From Bifidobacterium miconis (GTDB lineage Bacteria; Actinomycetota; Actinomycetes; Actinomycetales; Bifidobacteriaceae), in the NCBI RefSeq assembly GCF_019331735.1, contig NZ_JAHBBH010000001.1:140219-204218 (forward strand): a DNA stretch of 64,000 nucleotides, read 5' to 3'. The notes beneath the pieces were generated by a model. It was not told where the DNA came from, did not search any database, and saw nothing but the letters and a program-made list of their open reading frames with translations. The position numbers and the translations under genes are program-made. Position 1 is the first letter of the stretch, and each line of letters opens with the position of its first letter. Shown here in pieces: positions 53,214 through 62,609 of the stretch.

Positions 53214-53926
53214 CAGCTCGCCGAGCCGGCGTCAGGCACGGCGGCGAACACCTCATGGTGCGAGTCAAGCACGTGCATGCGCCCGACCGGCCAGAACGTG
53301 AACACGGCGACGCCCTGCACGTCGCTCAGCGGCACCTGGCCACCGTGAGAGTCGGACTGGTGCGCGCGGCTGTCCGCGCTGCCGGAACGGTTGTCGCCCA
53401 TCACCCACATCATGCCGTCCTGCACGGTGACGCTGAACGCCTCGTCGGACGGGTTCACGCCGGAGCGAAGATACGACGACTCGTCGATCGCCGTGCCGTT
53501 CACCTCGATCGGCGCGCCGTTGCCCGCGCAGCTGACCGTGTCTCCCGGCAGTCCGATCACGCGCTTGATCAGATCGTCGCCCTCGCCGCTGGCAAGCCAG
53601 TGGTCGGGATCGCGGAAGACGACGATGTCGCCGCGCTGCGGCTTGATCACCTTCACCGCGGCCACGCGGTCCTTGAGCTGGATCGTGTCCAGCATGCTGC
53701 CGGACGGGATCACGTACAGGCCGACCAGGAACACGCGGATCAGCGCGAACACGACGACCGGCACCACGATCCACGGGATCAGCTCCAGCAGGCTTTCCTT
53801 ATTGCTGCCGCCGTCCTTGTCCCCGTCTGCCTTGCCGTTCAGGCCTTGCTGATCCGGTCCCTGCTTCCGCTCGCCGTTCGCAACGTTCTCGGCATGGGTC
53901 ATGGCTCGCCGCCCCGTTTCCGCCAT
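53213..53926 (-). CDS. lepB: Signal peptidase I
   Basis: 237 residues. A ~45-residue polar N-terminus precedes one membrane anchor (LIPWIVVPVVVFALIRVFLV). The catalytic serine is in IPSGSML (Ser77) and the general-base lysine in DLIKRVIGLPGD (Lys121); the GDNRSGSADSR box follows. It cleaves signal peptides at the outer face of the membrane. ATG 53926 has AGGAG 8 bases upstream. The rare extra N-terminal length is common in actinobacteria. Confidence 0.95.
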   Translation of the reverse strand: MAETGRRAMTHAENVANGERKQGPDQQGLNGKADGDKDGGSNKESLLELIPWIVVPVVVFALIRVFLVGLYVIPSGSMLDTIQLKDRVAAVKVIKPQRGDIVVFRDPDHWLASGEGDDLIKRVIGLPGDTVSCAGNGAPIEVNGTAIDESSYLRSGVNPSDEAFSVTVQDGMMWVMGDNRSGSADSRAHQSDSHGGQVPLSDVQGVAVFTFWPVGRMHVLDSHHEVFAAVPDAGSAS

Positions 53927-54146
53927 CGCTGGCACTCCTGGCACTCATGTGTCGTGCCGTCGTATAAGGTCCTGCCGAGCATCCTACTCGCATCGGACGG
54001 TCCGGGCGAGACATGCGGCGCGTGCTGTTCACGCCAGACGCGCAACCGCCATATGGAACTTCAACGAGGAAAGCGGCGGCCGATTGCCGTCCGTTGCCAT
54101 ATTCCGGGCTCCGCATCAGATGACAGCGGCCCACGAATCGGCCATG

Positions 54147-54533
54147 TCACCATCCCAGATCGATCATGGCGGTAAGCGCCATGACGCCGGCGACCGGCAG
54201 CGTGACGATCGGCATGCCAATGGTCACGACGGTAACAACGATGCGCATTGGCAGCGGATGAGCCTTGGTTTGCGCGGTTTCCGGGCTTGTCGGACAGACA
54301 TGCAGTGCGGCGACGGCGAACCAGGCCGCGTATCCGATGATGGCCGATAGCAAGAGTCGCCAAATGCCGGGCATGGTGTCGCAGTCGGGCTGGGTGAGGT
54401 CACAGGACAACGGCAATCCGGAGAACAGGTTCGCGACAAGCCTATCGTCAATCCAACACCACGCGGTCGGCAACTGACAAGCCAAGCCCGTCCACCACAG
54501 TATGCGCGTGATCGTTCGTCGCATTCCCGTCAT
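54147..54533 (-). CDS. Hypothetical membrane protein (128 aa)
   Basis: Unrecognised. Starts MTGMRRTITRILWWTGLACQ after GGGGACTGGAA; three hydrophobic segments (residues about 8-28, 58-80 and 95-122). Two cysteines in LSCDLTQPDC could pair outside the membrane. No family assigned. It lies on the minus strand between lepB and the GH127 terminator. Confidence 0.6.
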   Translation of the reverse strand: MTGMRRTITRILWWTGLACQLPTAWCWIDDRLVANLFSGLPLSCDLTQPDCDTMPGIWRLLLSAIIGYAAWFAVAALHVCPTSPETAQTKAHPLPMRIVVTVVTIGMPIVTLPVAGVMALTAMIDLGW

Positions 54534-54941
54534 TTCCAGTCCCCGTTCCCGACATGTGTTCGCTCACCCAATATAATCCGCGACCACGGTCATGCGTACC
54601 GGCCGCCACCTTCTGGGGGCGAACAGGAAAAAGAGGATGGGGCGGATTCCATCATCCGTCCCATCCTCTGTTGCATGTTACGCCGATTGATATTCTATCT
54701 TCGGGAAGTTACGGCATAAACTTCTCAAAACTCTTAAGAAGTTTACTGTCTGCGATCCGATCGCGCAAAGCAATGTCATCCCCTCCTTCTCCTATCATCT
54801 CGAGATGACGAGGGGAAGGGAGGTCGCTCCGCTCACGATGACGAGGGCGCGGCAACAGAACAGTATCGCCGCGCGAACGCGCGACGATACTGTCATCGGG
54901 AGCTACCGCACGAAGAAGCAACGCTTCGCGCGGCGGCACCG
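54534..54941. other. Intergenic region after the GH127 operon
   Basis: 408 bases with hairpins and no gene. Besides the terminator at 54632 it has an AAACTTCT/AGAAGTTT hairpin (about 54718-54745), a CATCTCGAGATG dyad, and ACAGTATCG/CGATACTGT (54860-54868, 54885-54893) just past the GH127 stop. Confidence 0.6.
54632..54669 (-). terminator. Intrinsic terminator of the GH127 operon
   Basis: AGAGGATGGGGCGGAT and ATCCGTCCCATCCTCT pair at 15 of 16 positions; on the minus strand a TTTTTCC run follows. Confidence 0.85.
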
Positions 54942-57113
54942 CTACGCGCGAAGGAACACGCTCATCTCGTTCTCGCCACGATTCGCCCACGCGAAATACG
55001 GGATTAAGGTTGCCGTCACCGGCTCACGACGGACCGGCGCATAATCCGCATACAGCGGCGCGAACGCAGGCGACCCCGCCGAGGCACCGGCCGGAACCGG
55101 CTCGCGCCACGCTGGCACCTCCAAGCGCACCATCCGACGCGAGACCGGATCGACCTCGCCCTGACCCTTGTCGTCGATCCCGGTGGCGCCGGCCTCGAAC
55201 GTAAACGGCACCACCTTCACCGAAGCCGGATCTGCCAGCACCGCGTCCACGTCCGCGTGCAGCAGGTGCAGGTTCGCGCCGTTGTCCTTCTCTTCGGCGC
55301 AGAATGTGATCGGGCCGCGTACGAACGCGACCTTGCCCACGTCCTCGCGCACCATCGGGTTCGCGGCCAGCATGCGCACCGGCATCGGGAAATCGAACGC
55401 GATCTCGTCGCCGTCGCGCCATTCGCCGGTCAGATACAGGTAGCCGTCACGCACCTCGCGCGTCACGCGGCCGTCCTGCTCGCCGGAGGCCTTGAGCGCG
55501 ACCGCCGGATCATCGCCGGCCCAGCCCGGCAGACGGAACGCGAGCGTGAACTCGGCCGGAGCGTCCAAACGCACCGCCACGGTGCCGTCGCCCCTCCACG
55601 GCAGGTTCGCGGCCACGTCCAGCGTCACCTCCGCGCCGTTCAGCGTCGCCTTCGCCACGCCGCCCATGTACAGGTGCGTGTACAGCGTGGACGCGTCGTC
55701 CGCCACCGTGTACGCGTATTCCTGCACCGACTCGACGATGCGGGCGATGTTCGGCGGGCAGCATGCGCAGCCGAACCACTTCTGGCGCACGGTTTTGACA
55801 TGGCCGATGCGCTTGTCGCGGTGACTGGCGTAGGGATTGACCTCGAGCGGGTTGACGTAGAAGAAGCTCTTGCCGTCGAGCGCCATGCCGGCCAGCGTCG
55901 TGTTGTACAGAGCCTGTTCCATCACGTCCGCGTATTCGGCCTTCGGTTCGATCTCGAGCATGCGGCGGGCGAAGAACGCCAGCGAGATGGCTGCGCAGGA
56001 TTCGGAGTAGGCGGTGTCGTTGGGCAGGTCGTAGTTGTAGGAGAACGCCTCGCCGTTGTTGGTGCCGCCGATGCCGCCGGTGATGTACAGCTTCTTGTCG
56101 ACGATGTTGCGCCACAGGGTCCTGCACGCCCTGAGCAGTGTCGGATCATCGGACAGCTTCGCCACGGCAGCCATGCCCGAGTACAGGTAGCCGGCGCGCA
56201 CCGCGTGGCCGACCGCCTCGTCCTGCTCGCGCACCGGCTTGTGCGCCTGCGCGTAGGCGGGGTCGAAGTCCCAGTTGGTGTCGGTGTATCCGGAGTCCTT
56301 GTCCCGCTTGTCCTCGGCCAGGAAGTAGTTGGGTTCCGTGCCGCGTTCGTCGATGAAGAACTTGGCGAGATCGAGGTACTTGCGTGCTCCGGTGACTTCG
56401 ACGAGGCGGACGAGCGCCATCTCGGCGATCTCATGGCCCGGATACCCCTTGCACTGGCCCTCCTTCGGCCCGAAATACTCTGCGGTGTAGTCGGCGAAGC
56501 GCTCGGCGGTCTTGAGCAGCTTGTCCTTGCCGGTGCCTTCGTAGTATGCGATCGCGCCCTCGACCAGATGGCCGAGGCAGTACAATTCGTGGTGCCAGCG
56601 CAGGTTGTGGAACGCGCGGTCCATGCCGTTGAGGATGTAGTACGTATCGAGATAGCCGTTGTCCAGCTGGGCCGCGCACACGATGTCAATCGCCGCATCC
56701 GCGGTCTTCTCCAGCTCCGCGTCCGGATGCTGGGTCAGGCTGTAGCCGACCGCTTCGATCCACTTCGAGAAGTCGGTGTCCTGAAAGACGAAGCCATAGA
56801 ATTTAGACGGATCGGGCTCTTCGCCGTCCTTCGGAAATACCGCGAAACCACGGTAGGAGAATTCCGGAAGATAGGACTTCTGTCCCTTCTCGTCCCGGCG
56901 CGCGTTCTGGGCCGCGGCGGCCTTGAAGTTGTGCATGCAGTAGCTGGGTGCCGCGCCGGGCATGTTGTCGTTGAGTGCGTTCCATTGGAATGGGATCACG
57001 GCCGTGCGCACGAGCTCCTGCTCGGTGTGCCAGAACGGGTCGGTGACGGTGACGTTGCGCAGGGCGAGCGGCTTGCTGTGCTGCGTCGTGATGAGGTTAA
57101 TTGAGGTGGACAT
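54942..57113 (-). CDS. GH127 beta-L-arabinofuranosidase (HypBA1-like)
   Basis: 723 residues. Matches the HypBA1 fold: an (alpha/alpha)6 catalytic domain followed by beta-sandwiches. The acid/base glutamate is Glu355 in NNGEAFSYN. The zinc site has Glu371 and Cys373 (SESCAAIS, 16 residues on, the same spacing as Glu322/Glu338 in HypBA1) and the Cys451-Cys452 pair in CACCPPN, which carries the cysteine nucleophile. It releases L-arabinose from beta-1,2-arabinobiose of plant hydroxyproline-rich glycoproteins or related glycans. No signal peptide, so it is intracellular, acting on sugars imported by the adjacent ABC system. Confidence 0.93.
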   Translation of the reverse strand: MSTSINLITTQHSKPLALRNVTVTDPFWHTEQELVRTAVIPFQWNALNDNMPGAAPSYCMHNFKAAAAQNARRDEKGQKSYLPEFSYRGFAVFPKDGEEPDPSKFYGFVFQDTDFSKWIEAVGYSLTQHPDAELEKTADAAIDIVCAAQLDNGYLDTYYILNGMDRAFHNLRWHHELYCLGHLVEGAIAYYEGTGKDKLLKTAERFADYTAEYFGPKEGQCKGYPGHEIAEMALVRLVEVTGARKYLDLAKFFIDERGTEPNYFLAEDKRDKDSGYTDTNWDFDPAYAQAHKPVREQDEAVGHAVRAGYLYSGMAAVAKLSDDPTLLRACRTLWRNIVDKKLYITGGIGGTNNGEAFSYNYDLPNDTAYSESCAAISLAFFARRMLEIEPKAEYADVMEQALYNTTLAGMALDGKSFFYVNPLEVNPYASHRDKRIGHVKTVRQKWFGCACCPPNIARIVESVQEYAYTVADDASTLYTHLYMGGVAKATLNGAEVTLDVAANLPWRGDGTVAVRLDAPAEFTLAFRLPGWAGDDPAVALKASGEQDGRVTREVRDGYLYLTGEWRDGDEIAFDFPMPVRMLAANPMVREDVGKVAFVRGPITFCAEEKDNGANLHLLHADVDAVLADPASVKVVPFTFEAGATGIDDKGQGEVDPVSRRMVRLEVPAWREPVPAGASAGSPAFAPLYADYAPVRREPVTATLIPYFAWANRGENEMSVFLRA

Positions 57114-57182
57114 GTGAAATGACTCCTTGAGTTTGTTAGGGGTTGGAATACATGACTAAAGAGGTGCTTGATGCGCTCGCTC

Positions 57183-57233
57183 AGGCTGACGCTACGGGAA
57201 TCCCACCGGGATTCCCGCTGAATGAGTCAGCCT
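57183..57233 (-). promoter_or_regulatory. Intercistronic hairpin between permease and GH127 genes
   Basis: Inner stem CGGGAATCCC/GGGATTCCCG with a 3-base loop, outer stem AGGCTGAC/GTCAGCCT overlapping the permease stop. Likely tunes the amount of GH127 transcript. Confidence 0.65.
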
Positions 57234-58168
57234 TTAACGGCTCCGATCATGACGCCCTTGTTGAAGTATTTCTGCAGGAACGGGTAGATCACGAGCAGCG
57301 GCATCGTGGAGACGATGATCACGCCGTATTTGATCTGTTCGGCGATGTGCTGGTTCTCGATGGCGTTGCGGGCGTTTTCGAAGACGTTGGCCTTGTTGGC
57401 GAGCAGAATGTTCTGCAGCACCACCTGCAGCGGTTGCTTTTTCGCCGAGGTGACGTAGAGCAGGCCGGTGAAGTAGTCGTTCCAGTGGCCGACGAAGTAG
57501 TATAGGCCGATCACGGCGATGATCGCCGAGCTGAGCGGCAGCACGATCTTGAAGAAGTATCCGATGTAGCTCAGGCCGTCGATCTGCGCGGCGTCATGTA
57601 GATCCTCGGGAATCGACGTCTCGAAGAACGAGCGTGCGATGATGAGGTTCCACACGGAGACGGCGCCCGGCAGGATGAACACCCACATGTTGTCGAGCAG
57701 GCCGAGATCCTTGTACAGCAGGTAGTTCGGGATCATGCCTCCGGCGAAGTACATGGTGAACGTCAGCAGGAACAGCATCACGCGGCGCGGCTTGAATTCG
57801 CGGCGGGACAGTGCGAACGCGCCGGGCAGCGTGACCGCGAGGTTCAGCGCGGTTCCCAACACCGAATACACGATGGTGTTCCAATAGCCTTGCCAGATGC
57901 TGGTGTTGGCGAACACCTTCTTGTATCCGGCGAAGTTCAGGCCGAGCGGGATGAGCGTGACGTCGCCGGCCGCGACCTTCGCCTGATCGGATACGCTGGC
58001 GATGATGACGAACCACAGCGGGTAGATCACCACGAAACAGGTCAGGGCGATGATTGCCCAGATGACGATGTCGGTCACCCAGTCGGCGATGCCCTTCTTC
58101 TGGCGGAAATGCTTGTTCCAGGGGATTTCGGGCGCCTTGGTTGAAACTGATGCGTATGCGTTGCTCAT
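57227..58168 (-). CDS. Carbohydrate ABC permease (LplC/YtcP-type)
   Basis: 313 residues, about six membrane helices. The family N-terminus has IVIWAIIALTCFVVIYPLWFVIIAS, and the EAA loop is DLHDAAQIDGLSYIGYFFKIVLPL. It ends KYFNKGVMIGAVKG, the standard CUT1-family C-terminus. Pairs with the permease gene 16 bases upstream. Likely imports arabino-oligosaccharides. Confidence 0.92.
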   Translation of the reverse strand: MSNAYASVSTKAPEIPWNKHFRQKKGIADWVTDIVIWAIIALTCFVVIYPLWFVIIASVSDQAKVAAGDVTLIPLGLNFAGYKKVFANTSIWQGYWNTIVYSVLGTALNLAVTLPGAFALSRREFKPRRVMLFLLTFTMYFAGGMIPNYLLYKDLGLLDNMWVFILPGAVSVWNLIIARSFFETSIPEDLHDAAQIDGLSYIGYFFKIVLPLSSAIIAVIGLYYFVGHWNDYFTGLLYVTSAKKQPLQVVLQNILLANKANVFENARNAIENQHIAEQIKYGVIIVSTMPLLVIYPFLQKYFNKGVMIGAVKG

Positions 58169-58184
58169 GATGTTGGACTCGTTT

Positions 58185-59135
58185 CTAGAAGATGCTGGTT
58201 TCGGATGCGCGGCTCGCGATGAAGTTGGCGAGCAGCAGGAACGCGAAGTTGACGAGCGTGTTGAACAGGCCGATGGCCGTGCCGTAGGAGTACTGGTATC
58301 CGAGCAGACCCAGCTTGTAGGTGTAGGTCGAGATGACTTCGGAGGCCGGGAGGTTCATGGTGTTCTGCATCAGGAACACCTTCTCGAAGCCGACGGAGAG
58401 TACGGATCCCATGTTCATGATGAGCAGGATCACGCAGGTCGGCATGATGGTGGGCAGATCGACGTATCGGATGAGCTGCAGACGGCCCGCGCCATCCATT
58501 TTCGCCGCCTCGTACAGCGACAGATCCACGGAGCTGAGCGCGGCCAGATAGATGATGGCGTTCCAACCGCAATGCTGCCAGACTTCCGAGATCCAGTAGA
58601 TCGGCGCGAACAGGTTCGGGTTGTCCAGCATGCTCGAATCGCCGATGAACCGGCCGATCAGGCCGCTGTCGGGGGAGAGGAAGATGTTGATCAGGGAGAC
58701 GACGACCACGATGGAGATGAAGTGCGGCATGTACGTGAGTGTCTGCACGAATCCCTTGACGCCCTTCGATCCGATCTGGTTGATGAGCAGGGCCAGGATG
58801 ATCGGGAAGATGAACCCGAGCACCAGAGTTCCGAGGCTGACGCGCACGGTGTTGATGATGGTCTCGGTGAACATCGGTGCGGTGAAGTACTGATGGAAGT
58901 ATTTCAGACCGACGAACTTGCCGCCGGTCAGTCCGGCACCCGGCGTGAAGTCACGGAAGGCCAGTTGCAGACCCCACATCGGCACGTAGGCGAATAGTCC
59001 TACGAAACCGAGTGTGGGCGCCACTAGCACCCACAGTTGCCAGTATTTTTGGAAATGACGGGCCAGCCGTGCTCCGATGGATGGTTTTGCCTGATCCGTG
59101 TCTCCGGTGGTCTTCATCGTCGTTGATTGCGACAT
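58185..59135 (-). CDS. Carbohydrate ABC permease (LplB-type)
   Basis: 316 residues with six membrane helices. Conserved stretches are LAFRDFTPGAGLTGGKFVGL, SLINIFLSPDSGLIGRFIG and the EAA loop YEAAKMDGAGRLQLIRYVDLP. A LacI palindrome at 59223 lies about 90 bases upstream, so permeases and GH127 can be transcribed from here as well as from the lipoprotein promoter. The ATPase is probably a shared MsmK-type protein elsewhere; none is present in the locus. Confidence 0.92.
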   Translation of the reverse strand: MSQSTTMKTTGDTDQAKPSIGARLARHFQKYWQLWVLVAPTLGFVGLFAYVPMWGLQLAFRDFTPGAGLTGGKFVGLKYFHQYFTAPMFTETIINTVRVSLGTLVLGFIFPIILALLINQIGSKGVKGFVQTLTYMPHFISIVVVVSLINIFLSPDSGLIGRFIGDSSMLDNPNLFAPIYWISEVWQHCGWNAIIYLAALSSVDLSLYEAAKMDGAGRLQLIRYVDLPTIMPTCVILLIMNMGSVLSVGFEKVFLMQNTMNLPASEVISTYTYKLGLLGYQYSYGTAIGLFNTLVNFAFLLLANFIASRASETSIF

Positions 59136-59222
59136 CGCATCCTCCGCTTTGATTGGATAGTGGCGAGAAAGGGTTTTCGTTGTTGTTGGAAATATAAATG
59201 AGATATATGTATTTTCATTATC

Positions 59223-59234
59223 GAAAACGTTTTC
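59223..59234. promoter_or_regulatory. LacI-type operator upstream of the permeases
   Basis: Perfect GAAAACGTTTTC palindrome. Confidence 0.8.
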
Positions 59235-59397
59235 TCTATATCACGAGGATAACGCCGAAACGCAGGAATGTCAATTCGGTTCGCCAACGTTGCGAAAGTG
59301 TTGCGAAGCGTTACGGAGACATGAAAAAAGCCGATCCACGGGTTGCGGATCGGCGTATCGGTCGGGGATATGCGGGGAGCAGCGGGGGAAGTGCGGC

Positions 59398-60426
59398 TCA
59401 GCAGCCGGTCGAAGCCCGGCGCGTGAGCTTGCATGACGCGTATTCCACGCCATACGAGGGATTGCCGTCCATCGCGGCCATCAGCCGACGTGCAGCCAGA
59501 TGCCCGATATCGTACAGAGCGTTGGACATACTCGTCAGCTGCGGATCGGTATTCAACACGATCGGACCCCAGTCGTCGTGGCCCATCAGCGCCACATCCT
59601 GCGGCACGCTGATCCCGTGCGAATGCAACGCGTCGAGCGCGCCCATCGCCAGCACGTCGCTCTGGCAGATCACCGCGTCGAACTCGGTACCCGCATCGAC
59701 CAGTCGCGCGATCTCCTGACGCGACCATTGCGCCGTCCACGTACCGAATCTCGGTATGTTCACCGGCGTCAGTCCGAGCTCGTCCATGGCCTCCATCGCG
59801 CCTTGCAGTCGGTCCGTGGCCGCCTTCGAGCTGGCCTCACCGCAGATGATCGCGATGCTGCGCCGGCCGATCTCGGCCATGTGCCGCACGGCCGTGCGGC
59901 CGGCGTCGACGTTGTCCGCCGTGATCGAGCAGTCGCGTTCGTCCGAGGAGGCGGCGTACGCGTAGACGATCGGCACCGGAACCTCCTCGTGCAGCGGGGG
60001 ACGGATGTTCGTGTTGTGGTTCACGACGAGCAGTCCGTCGACGTTGCGGGCCAGCAGCGCGTCGATGCACTGGCGTTCCAGCTTCATATCGCCGAATGCG
60101 TTCGACAGCAGCACGGTCACGCCGTTGGCGCTCAATTCGTTCTGCACCCCTGCCATGATCGGGCTGGAGAAGGAACCCTGATCGGCCGCGAACATGCCGA
60201 TCGATCCGGATTTGCCGGACACCAAGGTCTGCGCGATCGGATTCGGCTCGTAGTTGAGTCGTTTCGCGATCTCGTTGACCTTCTGGCGCGTCGCCTCGCT
60301 GACGCCCGGTTTGCCGTGCAGCGCCTTGGACGCCGCTCCCACCGATACCCCGGCCGCTTTGGCGACGTCGGTCAGGGACGTCCTTCCCAGCATGCCTGTG
60401 CTCCCCATATTGTTGCCGCCGGCCAT
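59398..60426 (-). CDS. LacI family regulator of the arabinoside locus
   Basis: 342 residues. The HTH reads TSLTDVAKAAGVSVGAASKALHGKPGVSEATRQKV, followed by the hinge NYEPNPIAQTLVSGKSGSIGMF and a periplasmic-binding-protein-like sugar domain. It is placed between the solute-binding gene and the permeases, and a near-operator lies about 30 bases upstream. Six matching palindromes in the locus make it the probable local repressor, induced by arabinose or arabinobiose. GGAGGCG precedes ATG 60426. Confidence 0.93.
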   Translation of the reverse strand: MAGGNNMGSTGMLGRTSLTDVAKAAGVSVGAASKALHGKPGVSEATRQKVNEIAKRLNYEPNPIAQTLVSGKSGSIGMFAADQGSFSSPIMAGVQNELSANGVTVLLSNAFGDMKLERQCIDALLARNVDGLLVVNHNTNIRPPLHEEVPVPIVYAYAASSDERDCSITADNVDAGRTAVRHMAEIGRRSIAIICGEASSKAATDRLQGAMEAMDELGLTPVNIPRFGTWTAQWSRQEIARLVDAGTEFDAVICQSDVLAMGALDALHSHGISVPQDVALMGHDDWGPIVLNTDPQLTSMSNALYDIGHLAARRLMAAMDGNPSYGVEYASCKLTRRASTGC

Positions 60427-60456
60427 AACGCCTCCGATCGTGTGCGGTTGTCTGCG

Positions 60457-60468
60457 AAAAACGTTTTT
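60457..60468. promoter_or_regulatory. LacI-type operator upstream of lacI
   Basis: AAAAACGTTTTT palindrome, 31 bases before the lacI start; implies autoregulation. Confidence 0.7.
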
Positions 60469-60564
60469 GTATCACGTTCATCATAGACGAATCGCAACGG
60501 CTCTAGGGCGGTATGGTTCGGCGGCGGATGTTTGCCTACATTGACCTGCTATGCGATGGATCGA

Positions 60565-62175
60565 CTACTTGACGGCCTCGTCGTACAGCTTCTGCCAGGT
60601 CTCGACGCCCTGATCCAGACCGGAGTTCTGCAGCTTCTTGACGTAGCCGTCCCATTCCTTGTCGACGCCGCCGTTGACGACCCACTTCGAGAACTGCGAC
60701 AGCGCGTAGTTCGTGACGGCGGTGTTGATGTTGGCCAGCTGCGTCGACTGGCTGGTGTCGGGTTGGACGTACGAGGGCATGTAGTCGTCGGAATCCGCGA
60801 GGGTCTTGTAGATGTCGCCGTAGGCGGTTTCGACGTCCTTGAGCATGTAGTCGTCCTGCTTACGCGAGGTGTCGTCCTTGGAGGTCAGCGTGACCTCCGG
60901 GGGAATCCAACCGGCGAAGTATCCGTAGATGGCCTGCAGCTTCGGCTGGGTCTCGGCGTTGACCTGGGTCTTCTCGTAGTTGTGGTTGCCCTTGTCGGTG
61001 GTGAAGTCCGGGATGGAGCCGACGTACTGCTCCACGGAGATCTTCTCGCTGTACAGCGCGTTGACGATCTTCCAGATGGCGTCCTTGTTCGGTGCCTCCT
61101 TGGCGACGGACAGACGGCCGTTGACGATCATGAACTCATCGGCGTTGTAGTCCCAGCTCGGTTCGGTGGACGAGGTAGCCTTCAGCGGCGGCAGCGAGAC
61201 GTAGTCGTACATGCCGTCCTGGCCGAACGAGGCGAGCTCGTTGAACCCGACCTGCACGCCGACGGTCATCGGATCCGCCTGAACGTCCGCGTTGTACTTG
61301 TTCACGTCCTGAGTCAGAGTGTCCTTGGGCAGCAGTCCCTCGTCGACAAAGCGGCTCAGGAGCTCCACCAGGCTCTTGTACTCGTCGGAGATCAGGAAGT
61401 TGCCGACCTTGCCGTCCTTGACGTAGTAGCCGTTCGAGCCGGCGGTGTTCTTCACGAGCTGCGTCGTGATGCCGGTGGAACCCATCATGCCGAAGATGAA
61501 GTTGCTGCCGATGCTGGTGGTGACGAGCGGGGAGAAGCTGAACGGCACTTCGTCGGCCTTGCCGTTGCCGTTCGGATCCTGCGTCTTGAACGCCTTGAGC
61601 ACGGTTTCGAGCTCGTCCCAGGTGGTCGGCTCCTTGAGCCCCAGCTTGTCGAGCCACGTCTTGTTGATCATGAGACGGATGGCGGAGTTCAGGTTGGTGC
61701 TGTCCTTGGCGCTGGGCAGTCCGTAGATGTGGCCGTCCTGCGTGACCACCTTTTCCGCGTCCGGGTATGTCTCGAAGAACTTCTTGACGTTGGGCAGCTG
61801 CTTGTCGATATGCGGCTTGAGATCCTCGAACAGGTTGCCGAACTGCAGCGTGGAGGCCAGATCCATAGCGCAGATGGCCACGTCCGGAATGTTGCCGGAA
61901 GTCAGCATGCCGGGGCGCTGCTGCTGCCATTGGTTGGTGTCCAGATCGGTCCATTCGATGTCGCAGTCGCAGGCCGCCTCGAGCTCCTTGGTCCACGACA
62001 TCTCGTTCATCTTCGGGCTGTTGGATACGTCGTGCACCACGCTGATCTTCACGACGGGCTTGCCTGCGGAGTTGACCCGTGTGTCGGACTCGGACGTGCC
62101 TCCGCATGCGGCCAGCGTGGACAGCGACATCACCGCCGCTGCGGTCGCGGCGATCGTCTTGGTTATCGGCTTCAT
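60565..62175 (-). CDS. Extracellular solute-binding lipoprotein (family 1)
   Basis: 536 residues. A lipoprotein signal peptide ends in LAAC (Cys24) followed by GGTSESD. The mature protein has CUT1 substrate-binding features (VKISVVHDVSNSPKMNEMSW, YGLPSAKDSTNLNSAIRLMINKTW, DEVPFSFSPL). It captures arabino-oligosaccharides for the two permeases. AAGGAG lies 11 bases before ATG 62175. First gene of the minus-strand locus with LacI sites in front. Confidence 0.92.
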   Translation of the reverse strand: MKPITKTIAATAAAVMSLSTLAACGGTSESDTRVNSAGKPVVKISVVHDVSNSPKMNEMSWTKELEAACDCDIEWTDLDTNQWQQQRPGMLTSGNIPDVAICAMDLASTLQFGNLFEDLKPHIDKQLPNVKKFFETYPDAEKVVTQDGHIYGLPSAKDSTNLNSAIRLMINKTWLDKLGLKEPTTWDELETVLKAFKTQDPNGNGKADEVPFSFSPLVTTSIGSNFIFGMMGSTGITTQLVKNTAGSNGYYVKDGKVGNFLISDEYKSLVELLSRFVDEGLLPKDTLTQDVNKYNADVQADPMTVGVQVGFNELASFGQDGMYDYVSLPPLKATSSTEPSWDYNADEFMIVNGRLSVAKEAPNKDAIWKIVNALYSEKISVEQYVGSIPDFTTDKGNHNYEKTQVNAETQPKLQAIYGYFAGWIPPEVTLTSKDDTSRKQDDYMLKDVETAYGDIYKTLADSDDYMPSYVQPDTSQSTQLANINTAVTNYALSQFSKWVVNGGVDKEWDGYVKKLQNSGLDQGVETWQKLYDEAVK

Positions 62176-62247
62176 TGCTTTGTTTTCTCCTTGGTGGAAA
62201 CGACGTGTTGCGGTGCGTCTCCGGCGAGCTTGAGATGTGGTTATTGA

Positions 62248-62324
62248 GAAAACGTCTTCGTTAAGGGCGTACATCGTTGTTGATGAGTATCACTACTCGT
62301 CTTCATCGTAACGAAAACGTTTTC
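62248..62324. promoter_or_regulatory. Two LacI-type operators, lipoprotein side
   Basis: GAAAACGTCTTC (62248-62259, one mismatch) and perfect GAAAACGTTTTC (62313-62324), 65 bases apart. Confidence 0.8.
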
Positions 62325-62480
62325 TTGATTTGAATCATAAGCCGTGATCTCAAAAAAGTCAAATGGCGTTTTGCGGGATTGCAACGTGTTCTCTTATATA
62401 AAAAAGCAGGCGACACGCCGAAATGATGTCGTATGACTTGCGGCAGTTTGCTGGAGGGTTTATATTCGTCCTACCACTTC

Positions 62481-62492
62481 GAAAACGTTTTC
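62481..62492. promoter_or_regulatory. LacI-type operator, GH51 side
   Basis: Perfect GAAAACGTTTTC. Confidence 0.8.
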
Positions 62493-62545
62493 TAACGGAC
62501 TGTCGGCGCAGCGGCCCGAAGGGGAACGCGAAGAAGATGACATAC

Positions 62546-62557
62546 AAAAACGTTTGC
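62546..62557. promoter_or_regulatory. Degenerate LacI-type operator before GH51
   Basis: AAAAACGTTTGC, two mismatches from a palindrome, 53 bases before the GH51 start. Confidence 0.55.
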
Positions 62558-62609
62558 GTAAATTCATGGTGGCAGGACGTAGGTGGTCACCCGCATTAAG
62601 GAGCATCAC

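Larger units (their letters stand above)
62176..62609. other. Divergent control region between the lipoprotein and GH51 genes
   Basis: 434 non-coding bases, AT-richer than the genes. Contains four LacI-type sites (62248, 62313, 62481, 62546) and presumably both promoters. Confidence 0.7.

Noticed and set aside
60532..62247. 571-codon plus-strand frame opposite the solute-binding protein
   Set aside because: Val/Leu/Gly-rich shadow; the opposite strand encodes a clear lipoprotein.
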